64,000 nt of DNA, taken from contig CALAZP010000278.1 in assembly GCA_937926355.1 (NCBI GenBank), forward strand, positions 1-64,000, in the 5' to 3' direction. The DNA comes from an uncultured Saprospirales bacterium. GTDB lineage: Bacteria > Bacteroidota > Bacteroidia > Chitinophagales > Saprospiraceae. The stretch's first letter is position 1. The number at the start of each line of letters is the position of its first letter. Position numbers and translations under genes: made by a program. The notes beneath the pieces were generated by a model. That model did not search any database, was not told the origin of the DNA, and saw nothing but the letters and a program-made list of their open reading frames with translations. This document shows positions 41,133 through 49,315 of the stretch, in pieces.

Positions 41133-41840
41133 ATGATAGATAAAAGAATTTTAGAAAATTGTCTCTTCCTTGACGTTGAAACGGCTACAGGATACAAATC
41201 GTTTGAAGAACTGGAGACTGAAAACCCAAGATTAGCAGATCTTTGGACAAAAAGAGCAAAGTATTACAGAACTGTATACGAGGACATGAATGGTCTTTCA
41301 GATGCTGAGATCTATAAGGAAAAAGCTACACTCGAACCTGAATTTTCGAGAGTTGTCTGTGTCTCCTTTGGTGTACTCCAAGAAAGTGGACAAGTGAGAA
41401 TGACCTCTTTTTATGGAGAAGATGAGCAAGAAATTCTAACCAAGTGTGCTAAGGTCTTTAATAATGCTCACGTAAAGGGCATGAAGCTTGCTGGTCATAA
41501 TATTAAGGGATTTGATATTCCATGCCTGGGTAAAAGTATGATCTATAAGTTAAGTTCACCAGAATTGCCTCCAAATTTGGTTATTTGGGATAAGAAACCT
41601 TGGGAAATACCGTACCTAGATACATCCGAGGTTTTTTCCTTTGGTAGCTGGTCTCACCAAAAATATCTTTCTCTTGACCTATTAGCATGCTCGCTTGGTA
41701 TCCAGTCTCCTAAGGATGATATGGATGGCTCGAAAGTAAGTGACCACTTTTGGTCAACTGGAGATTGCGAGAAAATTAAAGAGTATTGTGAAAGGGATGT
41801 ACAAACGGTAATTGATGTACTTCTGAAGGTAGCAAAATAA
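41133..41840 (+). CDS. DEDDy 3'-5' exonuclease (DnaQ/PolB-exonuclease-like)
   Basis: ATG 41133, four bases after the Fpg stop, gives 235 residues. Exo I is FLDVETATGYKSFEEL (Asp and Glu), Exo II is AGHNIKGFDIPCLGK (Asp), Exo III is YCERDVQTVIDVL (Tyr-x3-Asp). It fits the predicted 3'-5' exonuclease family related to PolB proofreading domains. The conserved insert SLDLLACSLGIQSPKDDMDG carries the typical LDxLA...GI...K motif. It could proofread or trim 3' ends in repair together with Fpg. A longer form from 41085 would overlap the Fpg gene and has no family support. Confidence 0.88.
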   Translation: MIDKRILENCLFLDVETATGYKSFEELETENPRLADLWTKRAKYYRTVYEDMNGLSDAEIYKEKATLEPEFSRVVCVSFGVLQESGQVRMTSFYGEDEQEILTKCAKVFNNAHVKGMKLAGHNIKGFDIPCLGKSMIYKLSSPELPPNLVIWDKKPWEIPYLDTSEVFSFGSWSHQKYLSLDLLACSLGIQSPKDDMDGSKVSDHFWSTGDCEKIKEYCERDVQTVIDVLLKVAK

Positions 41841-41876
41841 TATACCCCCTATTATAAATCCTTTTGGGATTGTTTG

Positions 41877-41886
41877 GATATATAAT
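41877..41886 (+). promoter_or_regulatory. Late promoter GATATATAAT
   Basis: It lies 30 bases before GTG 41907 and marks the switch from replication/repair genes back to virion genes. Confidence 0.75.
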
Positions 41887-41906
41887 ATTCAAATAATCCC
41901 TTTTTT

Positions 41907-42698
41907 GTGAGCATAGTAAAAGGCTTTAGCAATTTTGTTCTAAACGAAGACAAGGTAGGTTCTTTTTATAATGACGAACTTAATCCTAAGTTTTGGGATA
42001 AGTATAGGACTAAAGATGGAAAGGACGAGTGGGTTTTTGACAGGATAGTAAGAAAAAAACTCTTAAAGATTGCTAAGGACTTTTACGAAAAATATGAGGA
42101 CCTTCTTGGAGATCTTCCGATTTCAGATATTCAACTTACTGGATCCTTAGCTAACTATAATTACTCAGACAAGTCAGATCTTGATGTCCATGTCTTGGTA
42201 GACTTTAACAAAATCAAATCTAAGAAGGAGATAGTTAAAGCTGCTGTTGATGGAATAAGATTTGTGTGGAACCTTAGGCACGATGTTATAATTAGAGGGC
42301 ATGACGTAGAAGTTTATCTGCAAGATATTCATGAACCTCATACAGCTTCTGGTTTGTATTCTCTTATGAATGATGAATGGATACGCAAGCCAAAGTTCGA
42401 TCCTCCGGAAGTTGATGAGCACGATGTAAGAAAAAAGTTCGATGGATTTGCTTCTGAGATCAACCAGATGGAATCCAAACTTGTAACCTCATCTTCTTTA
42501 CCTGACAATGCAAAGGAGATGTACAAGCGTCTTTTGAGGATCAAGGAGAAGATCCAAAAGATGAGAAAAGATGATCTTGCCAAGAATGGCGAGTTTTCTG
42601 TGGGTAACCTAGCCTTTAAAATGCTCAGGAATGAGGGATATATAGGTAAAATAATAGATCTGATCTCCAAATCTTACTCAAGGATCTATTCAGAATAA
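41907..42698 (+). CDS. MNT-type nucleotidyltransferase with capsid-targeting-like leader
   Basis: The 263-residue protein (GTG start) opens with MSIVKGFSNFVLNEDKVGSF, which resembles T4 capsid-targeting leaders, with a possible L-N-E cleavage site at residues 12-14. The catalytic core is the polymerase-beta-type motif LTGSLANYNYSDKSDLDVHV (G-S...D-x-D, about 75-94), and the third acidic residue is in HDVEVYLQDI (about 130). The C-terminal half is helical. It probably transfers a nucleotide to a protein, RNA or small molecule. Late promoter, leader and neighbours together suggest packaging in the head and delivery on infection, comparable in concept to T4 Alt; that is inference. Confidence 0.75.
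   Translation: MSIVKGFSNFVLNEDKVGSFYNDELNPKFWDKYRTKDGKDEWVFDRIVRKKLLKIAKDFYEKYEDLLGDLPISDIQLTGSLANYNYSDKSDLDVHVLVDFNKIKSKKEIVKAAVDGIRFVWNLRHDVIIRGHDVEVYLQDIHEPHTASGLYSLMNDEWIRKPKFDPPEVDEHDVRKKFDGFASEINQMESKLVTSSSLPDNAKEMYKRLLRIKEKIQKMRKDDLAKNGEFSVGNLAFKMLRNEGYIGKIIDLISKSYSRIYSE
42637..42646 (+). promoter_or_regulatory. Late promoter GATATATAGG inside the preceding gene
   Basis: The element lies in the end of the nucleotidyltransferase gene, 77 bases before ATG 42714. The spacing is longer than usual, so it may be fortuitous. Confidence 0.4.
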
Positions 42699-42713
42699 TA
42701 AAAGAAGAAGACA

Positions 42714-45407
42714 ATGTTATTAGTATTCAGAAAGGGTTTGGAATATGACGGGAGCATGAACGGCGAACCGGCAGACAAAGAAGCCAACCTATTTCCATTA
42801 ATGTCTTTACCCCTGGATATGGAAGGGACCGAGACTGATCTAAATGATTTCCAATGGTGGGCTTATTCCGATAAATGGAACGAGTGGTTGGAAAAAAACC
42901 CTAGAGATTGGCAAGCAGAGTCTAAGACTTCTGATTTTGATAAGGCTGAGGCTGTCCTTGAAAGTATGGTTACTGCAAAAGATCCACTTACCGGATACGT
43001 TTCTCAACAGATCAAAAATCTTTGGAATAACGGCAAGGTATCTTCATTTGGTGATTATATAAAAATTTTGGAAGCTGAAGGACAGTCTGGATCTTCTGAA
43101 TCTTTCAAAAAGTTTGTCAAGCTAGGATTTGCTTTAGAGAAGCTTGCTAAAGATGGAACATTAAAAGACAAACTCAAGATGGAAGATCTTGAAGAGGGTG
43201 AAGAGTATTCCATTGTTATAGATCCTATGACAGAGGATGGGGATCCTGTCCAGGAAGCAAGACAAGCTCTAAGAATTAAAAAACTTAACGAATCCGCTGG
43301 TTTTATTCTTGCTGATTTTGATTATAGTATTCCACTGGGAAAGGTTAAAGACACAGAAAGTTATTTAGATAAGGTTTCTGATTTTGCAAAGGACGTTGCA
43401 ATTGCGGGTGCAGGATTTGCAGGACTTTATGCTGCTGCTTATATCGGAGGTGGAATTCTATCTACCTGGGTACTTGGTAAAACCGCAAAGGGAATTTATA
43501 AAACTTTTACAAGAGCTAAAAGAATCCACGGGGCAATCCAATCAGCAAGAGGTACAAGTGCCACTGTTAGAGGTGGATTCCAAGCAGCTAAGAATTTTGC
43601 AACGAAAGCTTTCGGAAAAAGGGCAGCTCAAGGAGCGGTAGCTAATGCAGCGAGGGTAACTTTGCCTTCTGGTGCTTTTGTGGAAGGTGGCCTTGCTTAT
43701 TCAACACGAGCAACTGGACATGTACTTCTGAAAGGAGCAGCTTCACAATCTGTAAAAGCTGCAGCAGCTAGAGCAGTTGCACAGGGGGGAGCACGGGCAG
43801 CAGCGACAGTAGGAGCAAGAGGAGCAGCAGCTGCTGCAGGAGCAAGTGGATTACTTGCTGCGGAGGCATCCAATCCGATTGGGTGGATCATTGCAGTAGC
43901 ATCTGTAGTTGGATCTGGAGTAAACCAGGTTTGGAATTGGCTCAGCGATAAACAAGCCCCTAGATACAGCGAAGTTGACAACTTTGCTTATGGTACATTC
44001 AGACCTAAGAATATCCCTATTGGAAAAGCGATCACTATCTGTTGGACAAGTGACGGCGGAGGAGGTGGTTGGGGCTTCGTTGTAGATCTTCTTACATTTA
44101 GTAAGGACGATACAAGAACTACTATGGAGCTAGTGAAAATTGGAGAAATGGAAGGAAGATCTATTTTCATGGTACTTCAGGTTAATTCAAAAATGTTTGA
44201 AAAAGCCATGGCCGATAACGACCTTATGCTCATTTCTTTTGATAATAACGATGTTTTTGAAAGAGGATACCTAGATAACGATGATCTGGAGTTCCAAACA
44301 ATCCTAATCCCCGATATTGCTGATTTATCTATAGCAACCTCTTTTGTGGGTTACTCAACATGGGAAGAAATGGAAAAAGCATATAGCGATGCACCTTCTA
44401 ACCCGGTTTTCGTACCAACAGAAGCTAAGAAGACTTACGAATTCCATTACGTTGATTCAGAGGGTAGGGATGTAAATGTAACTGGAACATTAGTAAACGA
44501 GAGTGAACTTGAAGGTAGCGTTTTACAAAACCTTGTTCCTGGCGAAGGTAATTCGGTTTCTGAATCTTTTGAGGGAACTAAAGAATTTGAGGATCTTCTG
44601 AATGAAAGCAGGGTTTTATCTTTCTCAGATTTTTCTTCAAGATCCCCGATTAGTATAAATGAGGAAGACGAAGAAATCCCCGATCCTGAGCAGAATGAGG
44701 ATCCTGAAGATAAAGAGACCTCTAGTTATGAGCAAGAGCTTGAGGATGTCATAGATTCTGGTGTTACCTTTTCTGAACCAGAGTATTCTAGAATTCCAAT
44801 TATTGCTTATTCTGTTGACACTATAAGTTTTGTTGATCCTAATGAAGATGGATCTACTGCTAGTTTTACCTACTTCTTAGTTGGTGACCAAAGTATTAGC
44901 CCCAAACAAAATCAACCAATTTTGGTAGAATCCGCATCTGAGGATTTAATAGACGAACCTAGATACGGCTTAAAAACCTACGTTCCTCCTACCGAGGAGA
45001 AAGAGGTTGATGTTGTTGAGGAGGAGCCTGAAGAAGATGATGTTATTGATATTGAAGATGTCGATGGGGAAGAAACTAGAATCCAAGCTGATCGAGCCGA
45101 TGTTCAAATAAAAAGCGGATCGAGATCACTTTCTATTAAAGATAGGGATATCGAAGGTGGCATCAGTATCTTGGATGAATTTGGAACTGAGGAACTTATG
45201 AGAAAGCTTAATATCGAGGACTGGGAGGAAATAACTAGCGTCAAAGTTAGAGAAGATAGTGAGGGTAATCCAATAAAGGTGGTACTTAAGAATAGGTTTG
45301 CAAAATCTGGCAATAGGAGAAGGACTCTAAGAAAAGGAGAGGAAGGGTTTGATGCTGCACTCAAGTTTGCTAATGATGTTGAGGATGGTATATCTTTCTC
45401 TGGATAA
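42714..45407 (+). CDS. Large internal virion protein, putative ejection/membrane-active protein
   Basis: The 897-residue protein has no known enzyme motif. Residues about 228-250 (DVAIAGAGFAGLYAAAYIGG) and 380-402 (GLLAAEASNPIGWIIAVASV) are hydrophobic, glycine/alanine-rich segments. They enclose a basic Ala/Gly-rich stretch (AAAARAVAQGGARAAATVGA). Such composition is seen in ejection and pore-forming proteins. The C-terminal 300 residues are acidic and disordered. Several L/I/V-N-E sites before small or polar residues occur (KLNE/SAGF, LVNE/SELE, LLNE/SRVL), the last followed by a leader-like FSDFSS. I infer a head protein processed by the prohead protease and injected with DNA. It sits directly before the protease-scaffold gene. 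Confidence 0.55.
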   Translation: MLLVFRKGLEYDGSMNGEPADKEANLFPLMSLPLDMEGTETDLNDFQWWAYSDKWNEWLEKNPRDWQAESKTSDFDKAEAVLESMVTAKDPLTGYVSQQIKNLWNNGKVSSFGDYIKILEAEGQSGSSESFKKFVKLGFALEKLAKDGTLKDKLKMEDLEEGEEYSIVIDPMTEDGDPVQEARQALRIKKLNESAGFILADFDYSIPLGKVKDTESYLDKVSDFAKDVAIAGAGFAGLYAAAYIGGGILSTWVLGKTAKGIYKTFTRAKRIHGAIQSARGTSATVRGGFQAAKNFATKAFGKRAAQGAVANAARVTLPSGAFVEGGLAYSTRATGHVLLKGAASQSVKAAAARAVAQGGARAAATVGARGAAAAAGASGLLAAEASNPIGWIIAVASVVGSGVNQVWNWLSDKQAPRYSEVDNFAYGTFRPKNIPIGKAITICWTSDGGGGGWGFVVDLLTFSKDDTRTTMELVKIGEMEGRSIFMVLQVNSKMFEKAMADNDLMLISFDNNDVFERGYLDNDDLEFQTILIPDIADLSIATSFVGYSTWEEMEKAYSDAPSNPVFVPTEAKKTYEFHYVDSEGRDVNVTGTLVNESELEGSVLQNLVPGEGNSVSESFEGTKEFEDLLNESRVLSFSDFSSRSPISINEEDEEIPDPEQNEDPEDKETSSYEQELEDVIDSGVTFSEPEYSRIPIIAYSVDTISFVDPNEDGSTASFTYFLVGDQSISPKQNQPILVESASEDLIDEPRYGLKTYVPPTEEKEVDVVEEEPEEDDVIDIEDVDGEETRIQADRADVQIKSGSRSLSIKDRDIEGGISILDEFGTEELMRKLNIEDWEEITSVKVREDSEGNPIKVVLKNRFAKSGNRRRTLRKGEEGFDAALKFANDVEDGISFSG

Positions 45408-45438
45408 AAAAACGTCAATTTTTCTGAAAAAGAAATTC

Positions 45439-45448
45439 GATATATAAA
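45439..45448 (+). promoter_or_regulatory. Late promoter GATATATAAA
   Basis: It lies 34 bases before ATG 45473 and should drive the protease-scaffold gene and, by read-through, the major capsid gene, which has no late element of its own. Confidence 0.75.
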
Positions 45449-45472
45449 GTTAAATAATAGTAAAGTCAAGAA

Positions 45473-47479
45473 ATGAACGAGTCTCTATTGAATGAAAACC
45501 TCCTTTTTATTCTTGAAAAGCAAGACAATAGTCTTTCTGTTTCAAAGGATGGTGCTGAAAACGGCTATATACTCAAGGGTATAGCAGCTCAATTTGGCAA
45601 GGAGAACAATAACAATAGAATATACGAGGAGGGAGAATATCTACCTCACCTTGAATATCTAAAAGATAAGATAGGACAAAAGAGATTGGTTGGTGAATTG
45701 GACCACCCAGAAAAATTCGATGTTTCGCTTAAGAACATTTCTCATGTTGTAGAGGATCTAACATATGATAAAGACGGAAGAGTATTAAACATTAAAGTTC
45801 GTTTGCTTGACACTCCAGCAGGACAAATCGCTAAAAAGCTTGTTGATGCTGGTATTCCACTTTCTATTTCATCCAGAGCAGCTGGAAATGTTGGTCCGGA
45901 TAAGAAAGTCCAGATCAAAAAAATCTTTACATATGATCTAGTAGCTGATCCTGGTTTTCAGGACGCACAGCTCGAGAGGGTTTACGAAAGCGCTGGTTTT
46001 GATGCTTTTGAATTTGAAGAAAGATCAAAAAAGTCTGTAGTAAACAACTTAGAGTGTGTAAACGAATCGCTGGGGCTAGAAAATGAATCTAGTGTAAAGA
46101 TATATAAAGTTGAAAATAGCGAAGAATTCGAAAAAATCCTTAATCAAGACAAAAATAAATCCAACACTATGGAGGCCAACAAAGAATATGTTACTGCTGA
46201 CGAGCTTAACAAGTATTCTATCTTTTTGAAAAATAAGATGGATGAGCTGGAAACGCAGATTTCTGAAATGAAACAACAAGAAGCTCAGGTATCTGAGAGT
46301 GAAACTGACAGTGTAGACTGTAAAGCTCTAGAGGAAAGAGTTGCTAAACTTGAAAAGTATTCAGAATATCTTGCTGAAAATCTAGAAAGTGCTATCAAGT
46401 ACGGTGAGTACCTAGCAGAAAATCTAGATAGTAGCATCACTTATTCAAAGTATTTAGCTGAAAATCTAGATAAGACTATTTCTTATTCTAAGTATTTGGC
46501 TGAAAATGTTGATAAGGGTATTTCATATTCAGAGTACGTGGCTGAAAATGTTGATAAGGCAATCGATTATTCCAAATATCTTGCTGAAAAGCTAGACGAT
46601 GGAATTCAATACACAGAGTATGTTGCCGAGAATCTTGATAAGAACATCGCTTATTCGGAGTATCTAGCAGAGAATGTTGATAAGAACATTGCTTACTCTG
46701 AGTATTTGGCTGAGAATCTTGATAAAGGAATTTCTTATTCTGAATATCTTGCAGAAAACCTCGACAAAGGTATTGCTTATTCTGAGTATATCGCAGAAAA
46801 GCTCGATCAAGATATCAATTACACAGAGTACATCGCAGAAAACCTAAATAAAGGAATTGCTTACTCTGATTATTTAGCTGAAAAGCTAAATGGAAATATA
46901 GCTCAAACTGAAGCTATTCACGAAAGTGCTAAAGCGCAAGTTGCTCCTTCTCTAAATGAGAGTGCAAGAGAAAATGCTGAAAGTGCTTCACAAACTGAAT
47001 TGGTCGAATCAGGATTTGCTGGAGATTATGAAAATCTCGGAAGCAAAATTGATTCTCTAATTGAATCGGTCAAAACACAGAAGACTGAGGAAAACATAAA
47101 CGAGGCTAATACGAAAGTACAGCCAACTGCTCAAACACAAAAAGCAGATGAGGCGATCAACGAAGCCGAAGAAACCTTGGTAGAATCATCAGGTCACAAA
47201 TTTATTGATGAAATGCCAGAAGATTACGCTCCGATTTGGGAGTCACTAAATGAAAGCCAAAAGCAATCAATCATTGCTCAATCCGCTTTCTATAACTTAG
47301 AGACAAACTATCAGATCAAAAACTTCTGGTCAACTCGTCAGCTTGGTGCCAAGCCAGTAGGTTTACAGAAACTTCAAGAGAGCCAAGAAACACCAGAGCC
47401 TAAGACGGCTACAGCCCCTCAGGGGTATTCAAATGATTACCTTAATTGGGTCGCTAAGTCGCTCGAAGGTAAGTTTTAA
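45473..47479 (+). CDS. Prohead protease fused to repeat-rich scaffold (gp21-gp22-like)
   Basis: Of 668 residues, about 1-175 form a T4 gp21-type serine protease: GYILKGIAAQFGKENNNNRI, LVGELDHPEKF (His78), PLSISSRAAGNVG (nucleophile Ser133 or Ser134) and FTYDLVADPGFQD. In T4 the protease (212 residues) and scaffold gp22 (269) are separate. Here the frame continues through a helical linker into thirteen 14-residue repeats (residues 296-477). It then enters a scaffold-like end with SLNESQKQSIIAQSAFY and ending WVAKSLEGKF. A late-promoter-like element (46099) and an in-frame ATG (46169, residue 233) could give a separate scaffold. The N-terminal MNESLLNENLL has a self-cleavage-like L-N-E. It lies 24 bases before the capsid gene. 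Confidence 0.85.
   Translation: MNESLLNENLLFILEKQDNSLSVSKDGAENGYILKGIAAQFGKENNNNRIYEEGEYLPHLEYLKDKIGQKRLVGELDHPEKFDVSLKNISHVVEDLTYDKDGRVLNIKVRLLDTPAGQIAKKLVDAGIPLSISSRAAGNVGPDKKVQIKKIFTYDLVADPGFQDAQLERVYESAGFDAFEFEERSKKSVVNNLECVNESLGLENESSVKIYKVENSEEFEKILNQDKNKSNTMEANKEYVTADELNKYSIFLKNKMDELETQISEMKQQEAQVSESETDSVDCKALEERVAKLEKYSEYLAENLESAIKYGEYLAENLDSSITYSKYLAENLDKTISYSKYLAENVDKGISYSEYVAENVDKAIDYSKYLAEKLDDGIQYTEYVAENLDKNIAYSEYLAENVDKNIAYSEYLAENLDKGISYSEYLAENLDKGIAYSEYIAEKLDQDINYTEYIAENLNKGIAYSDYLAEKLNGNIAQTEAIHESAKAQVAPSLNESARENAESASQTELVESGFAGDYENLGSKIDSLIESVKTQKTEENINEANTKVQPTAQTQKADEAINEAEETLVESSGHKFIDEMPEDYAPIWESLNESQKQSIIAQSAFYNLETNYQIKNFWSTRQLGAKPVGLQKLQESQETPEPKTATAPQGYSNDYLNWVAKSLEGKF
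46099..46108 (+). promoter_or_regulatory. Internal late-promoter-like element GATATATAAA
   Basis: GATATATAAA lies inside the protease-scaffold gene, between the protease and repeat parts, 70 bases before the in-frame ATG 46169. It matches the element at 45439 over GATATATAAAGTT, the whole of it coding here. Confidence 0.45.
46358..46903 (+). repeat. Thirteen tandem 42-bp in-frame repeats (14-residue units)
   Basis: The stretch is exactly 13 x 42 bases. The unit consensus is YSEYLAENLDKGIA, two heptads with Tyr, Leu and Ile spaced for a coiled coil. Every unit carries L-A-E, V-A-E or I-A-E. DNA copies differ at many third positions, so the repeats are held by protein selection rather than recent duplication. 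Confidence 0.93.
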
Positions 47480-47503
47480 AAATTCTAAAAAAAAATTAGT
47501 AAT

Positions 47504-49225
47504 ATGAAACTAATCAACGAAGCAGAAATCTTCGAAACCTGGTCTCCTATCATCGAGCAGAAGGCTGGAATTCAAGATGCTGAAAAAAAAGGATGGTTGA
47601 GCAAGTACTGCCACTACCATTCATTAAACGAGTCTGCTGGAGCTTACCAGTCTCTAGCAACCGTAAACGGTATGGGTGCCGTACAACCACCCGCATACCC
47701 AGGTGGGTATAACTCAACTGGTGCAGCAGTAGGAACGCAAGCTAATTCAGCTTTCTATAATACTGCTAATCAAGGTTCAGGAGATAAGTTTCCTTCACTT
47801 CTTCCTTTGGCAATTCAGGTTGCTGCGAAGACTGTTGGATTCGACATCGTTCCTGTAATCCCTATGTCAGGTCCTACTGGCGTACTTTCTTACCTAGATT
47901 ACGTATACTCAGGTGGTAAAATTTCTCCGGCTTCAGCTGGTTCAACTGCTGCAGATGCTCTTGCAACTGCTCCATCGATGATCAAGGTAGAGATCACTTC
48001 TTACGCTGCGGGATATCCTGCTAACTTTGCAGTAGGTACTACTTACTACATCACTAAAAACGGTTCAGCTAGTGCTTATATCACTACTGAGTTCGTTGGA
48101 CTTTCGAGAATTGATGGTTATCCAATCTTCAGAATCACTGGTCTAACCGCAGGTGAGACTGTTTCTGACGTTCTTGATGGTGCTGCAGCTAACGTAGGTA
48201 CTTCAATTAACGGTAACCAAGCTGGTACTACAACTGCAAGAGCAGAATTGGTTAAAGCTCTTGAGGATCACATCCAAGGATTCTCTGGCGCTGGTTTCAA
48301 CAACGACCAAGACTGGCAAGGACCATTCGTAGATGGTACTAAGACTTACAACCCAATGTTAAGAGGTGTAGGTGAAAGTAACTACTACCAATCAATGGGT
48401 CTTTCAACGTTCACTAAGTTCGTTGAAGCTGATACTTTCCAAGTAGCTGCTTCAGTAACTACTGAGCAAATCCAAGACTTGAACAAGCAATTTGGTATCG
48501 ACGTTATCTCAATGATCGAAAATGCATTGGTTAACGAAGTATCTCAAGCTATTAACAAGCACATCCTTTCTAGAGCATTTGCTCTTGGATGGTCTAACCA
48601 CGACGAATTCTTAACTACAGAAGGTCAGAACTTGAACCTAAACCTCGTTATCGGCGGTACTGCAGGTTCTTACACTATTCCTTCTTACGTAGGTAAGACT
48701 GATGCTGGTATCTCTATCGCTTCTGTTGCAGGTCCTGCATCAGGAACTTACGAGAACTTGTCAACTCTACAGAGAAGGCTATTCTCTAGAATTCTAGCAG
48801 CTGCTAACGTAGTAGCTAACAGAGGAAGAAGAGGTCCTGCTAACTTCATCGTTACTAACGCTAACGTTGCAAGTGCATTGCAAGACATCTCTCAGTTCAC
48901 TTTTGCTCCTTTCTCTAACACTCTTACTCAAAACAACGGAACACTTTATCCAGTAGGTTCGCTTGCAGGTATGACCGTTTATGTTGATCAGAACATGAAG
49001 TTCGGGGATAACAGAGTACTGGTTGGAAGAAAAGGTGGAGATGACGAACCGGGTCTGAAATTCATGCCATATATGATGGCTGAGTCTATCCAGACTATTT
49101 CTGAAGGTACAATGTCACCTAAGATTGCGGTTAAGTCTCGTTACTCTCTAGTAGAAGCTGGTTTCCATCCAGAAACTATGTACTTCTGCTTCCATGTGAA
49201 CGTTCCTACTGGTGGTCTATCTTAG
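47504..49225 (+). CDS. Major capsid protein (T4 gp23-like)
   Basis: The 573-residue protein aligns in outline with T4 gp23. Its N-terminus MKLINEAEIFETWSPIIEQK parallels the gp23 leader (KAELLNKWKPLLEGE). A likely maturation site L-N-E/S at residues 41-44 parallels the gp23 cut L-T-E/A. Further marks are FDIVPVIPMSGPTGVLSYLD, TKFVEADTFQVAASVTTEQI and QDLNKQFGIDVISMIENALV. Near the end come NFIVTNANVASALQD and YVDQNMKFGDNRVLVGRKGG. Codons are visibly biased to C-ending forms (AAC, TAC, TTC, ATC), unlike neighbours, as expected for the most abundant protein. A strong terminator follows. Confidence 0.95.
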   Translation: MKLINEAEIFETWSPIIEQKAGIQDAEKKGWLSKYCHYHSLNESAGAYQSLATVNGMGAVQPPAYPGGYNSTGAAVGTQANSAFYNTANQGSGDKFPSLLPLAIQVAAKTVGFDIVPVIPMSGPTGVLSYLDYVYSGGKISPASAGSTAADALATAPSMIKVEITSYAAGYPANFAVGTTYYITKNGSASAYITTEFVGLSRIDGYPIFRITGLTAGETVSDVLDGAAANVGTSINGNQAGTTTARAELVKALEDHIQGFSGAGFNNDQDWQGPFVDGTKTYNPMLRGVGESNYYQSMGLSTFTKFVEADTFQVAASVTTEQIQDLNKQFGIDVISMIENALVNEVSQAINKHILSRAFALGWSNHDEFLTTEGQNLNLNLVIGGTAGSYTIPSYVGKTDAGISIASVAGPASGTYENLSTLQRRLFSRILAAANVVANRGRRGPANFIVTNANVASALQDISQFTFAPFSNTLTQNNGTLYPVGSLAGMTVYVDQNMKFGDNRVLVGRKGGDDEPGLKFMPYMMAESIQTISEGTMSPKIAVKSRYSLVEAGFHPETMYFCFHVNVPTGGLS

Positions 49226-49247
49226 TAAAATCAGTAGATAACTCTAT

Positions 49248-49280
49248 AAAATCCTAGTGGAAACACTAGGATTTTTTTTT
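49248..49280 (+). terminator. Strong rho-independent terminator after the capsid gene
   Basis: A perfect 12-bp stem (49248-49259 with 49264-49275) is closed by a GAAA tetraloop. The T-run spans 49272-49280. It ends the protease-scaffold-capsid transcript before the homing endonuclease. Confidence 0.93.
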
Positions 49281-49288
49281 GTAAAAAG

Positions 49289-49297
49289 GATAAATAG
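49289..49297 (+). promoter_or_regulatory. Late promoter variant GATAAATAG of the homing endonuclease
   Basis: It lies 27 bases before ATG 49316, directly after the capsid terminator, so the inserted endonuclease gene has its own late-type promoter. Confidence 0.5.
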
Positions 49298-49315
49298 TTC
49301 GATTAGATTTAGACC

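Noticed and set aside
43384..43641. Alternative + strand frame inside the 897-residue protein gene
   Set aside because: Its composition is that of an out-of-frame reading of an Ala/Gly-rich region; no start signal or family.
46358..46903. Regular 42-bp repeats considered as a CRISPR array
   Set aside because: There are no spacers; the repeats are contiguous, in frame and differ mainly at third codon positions, so they code for protein repeats.
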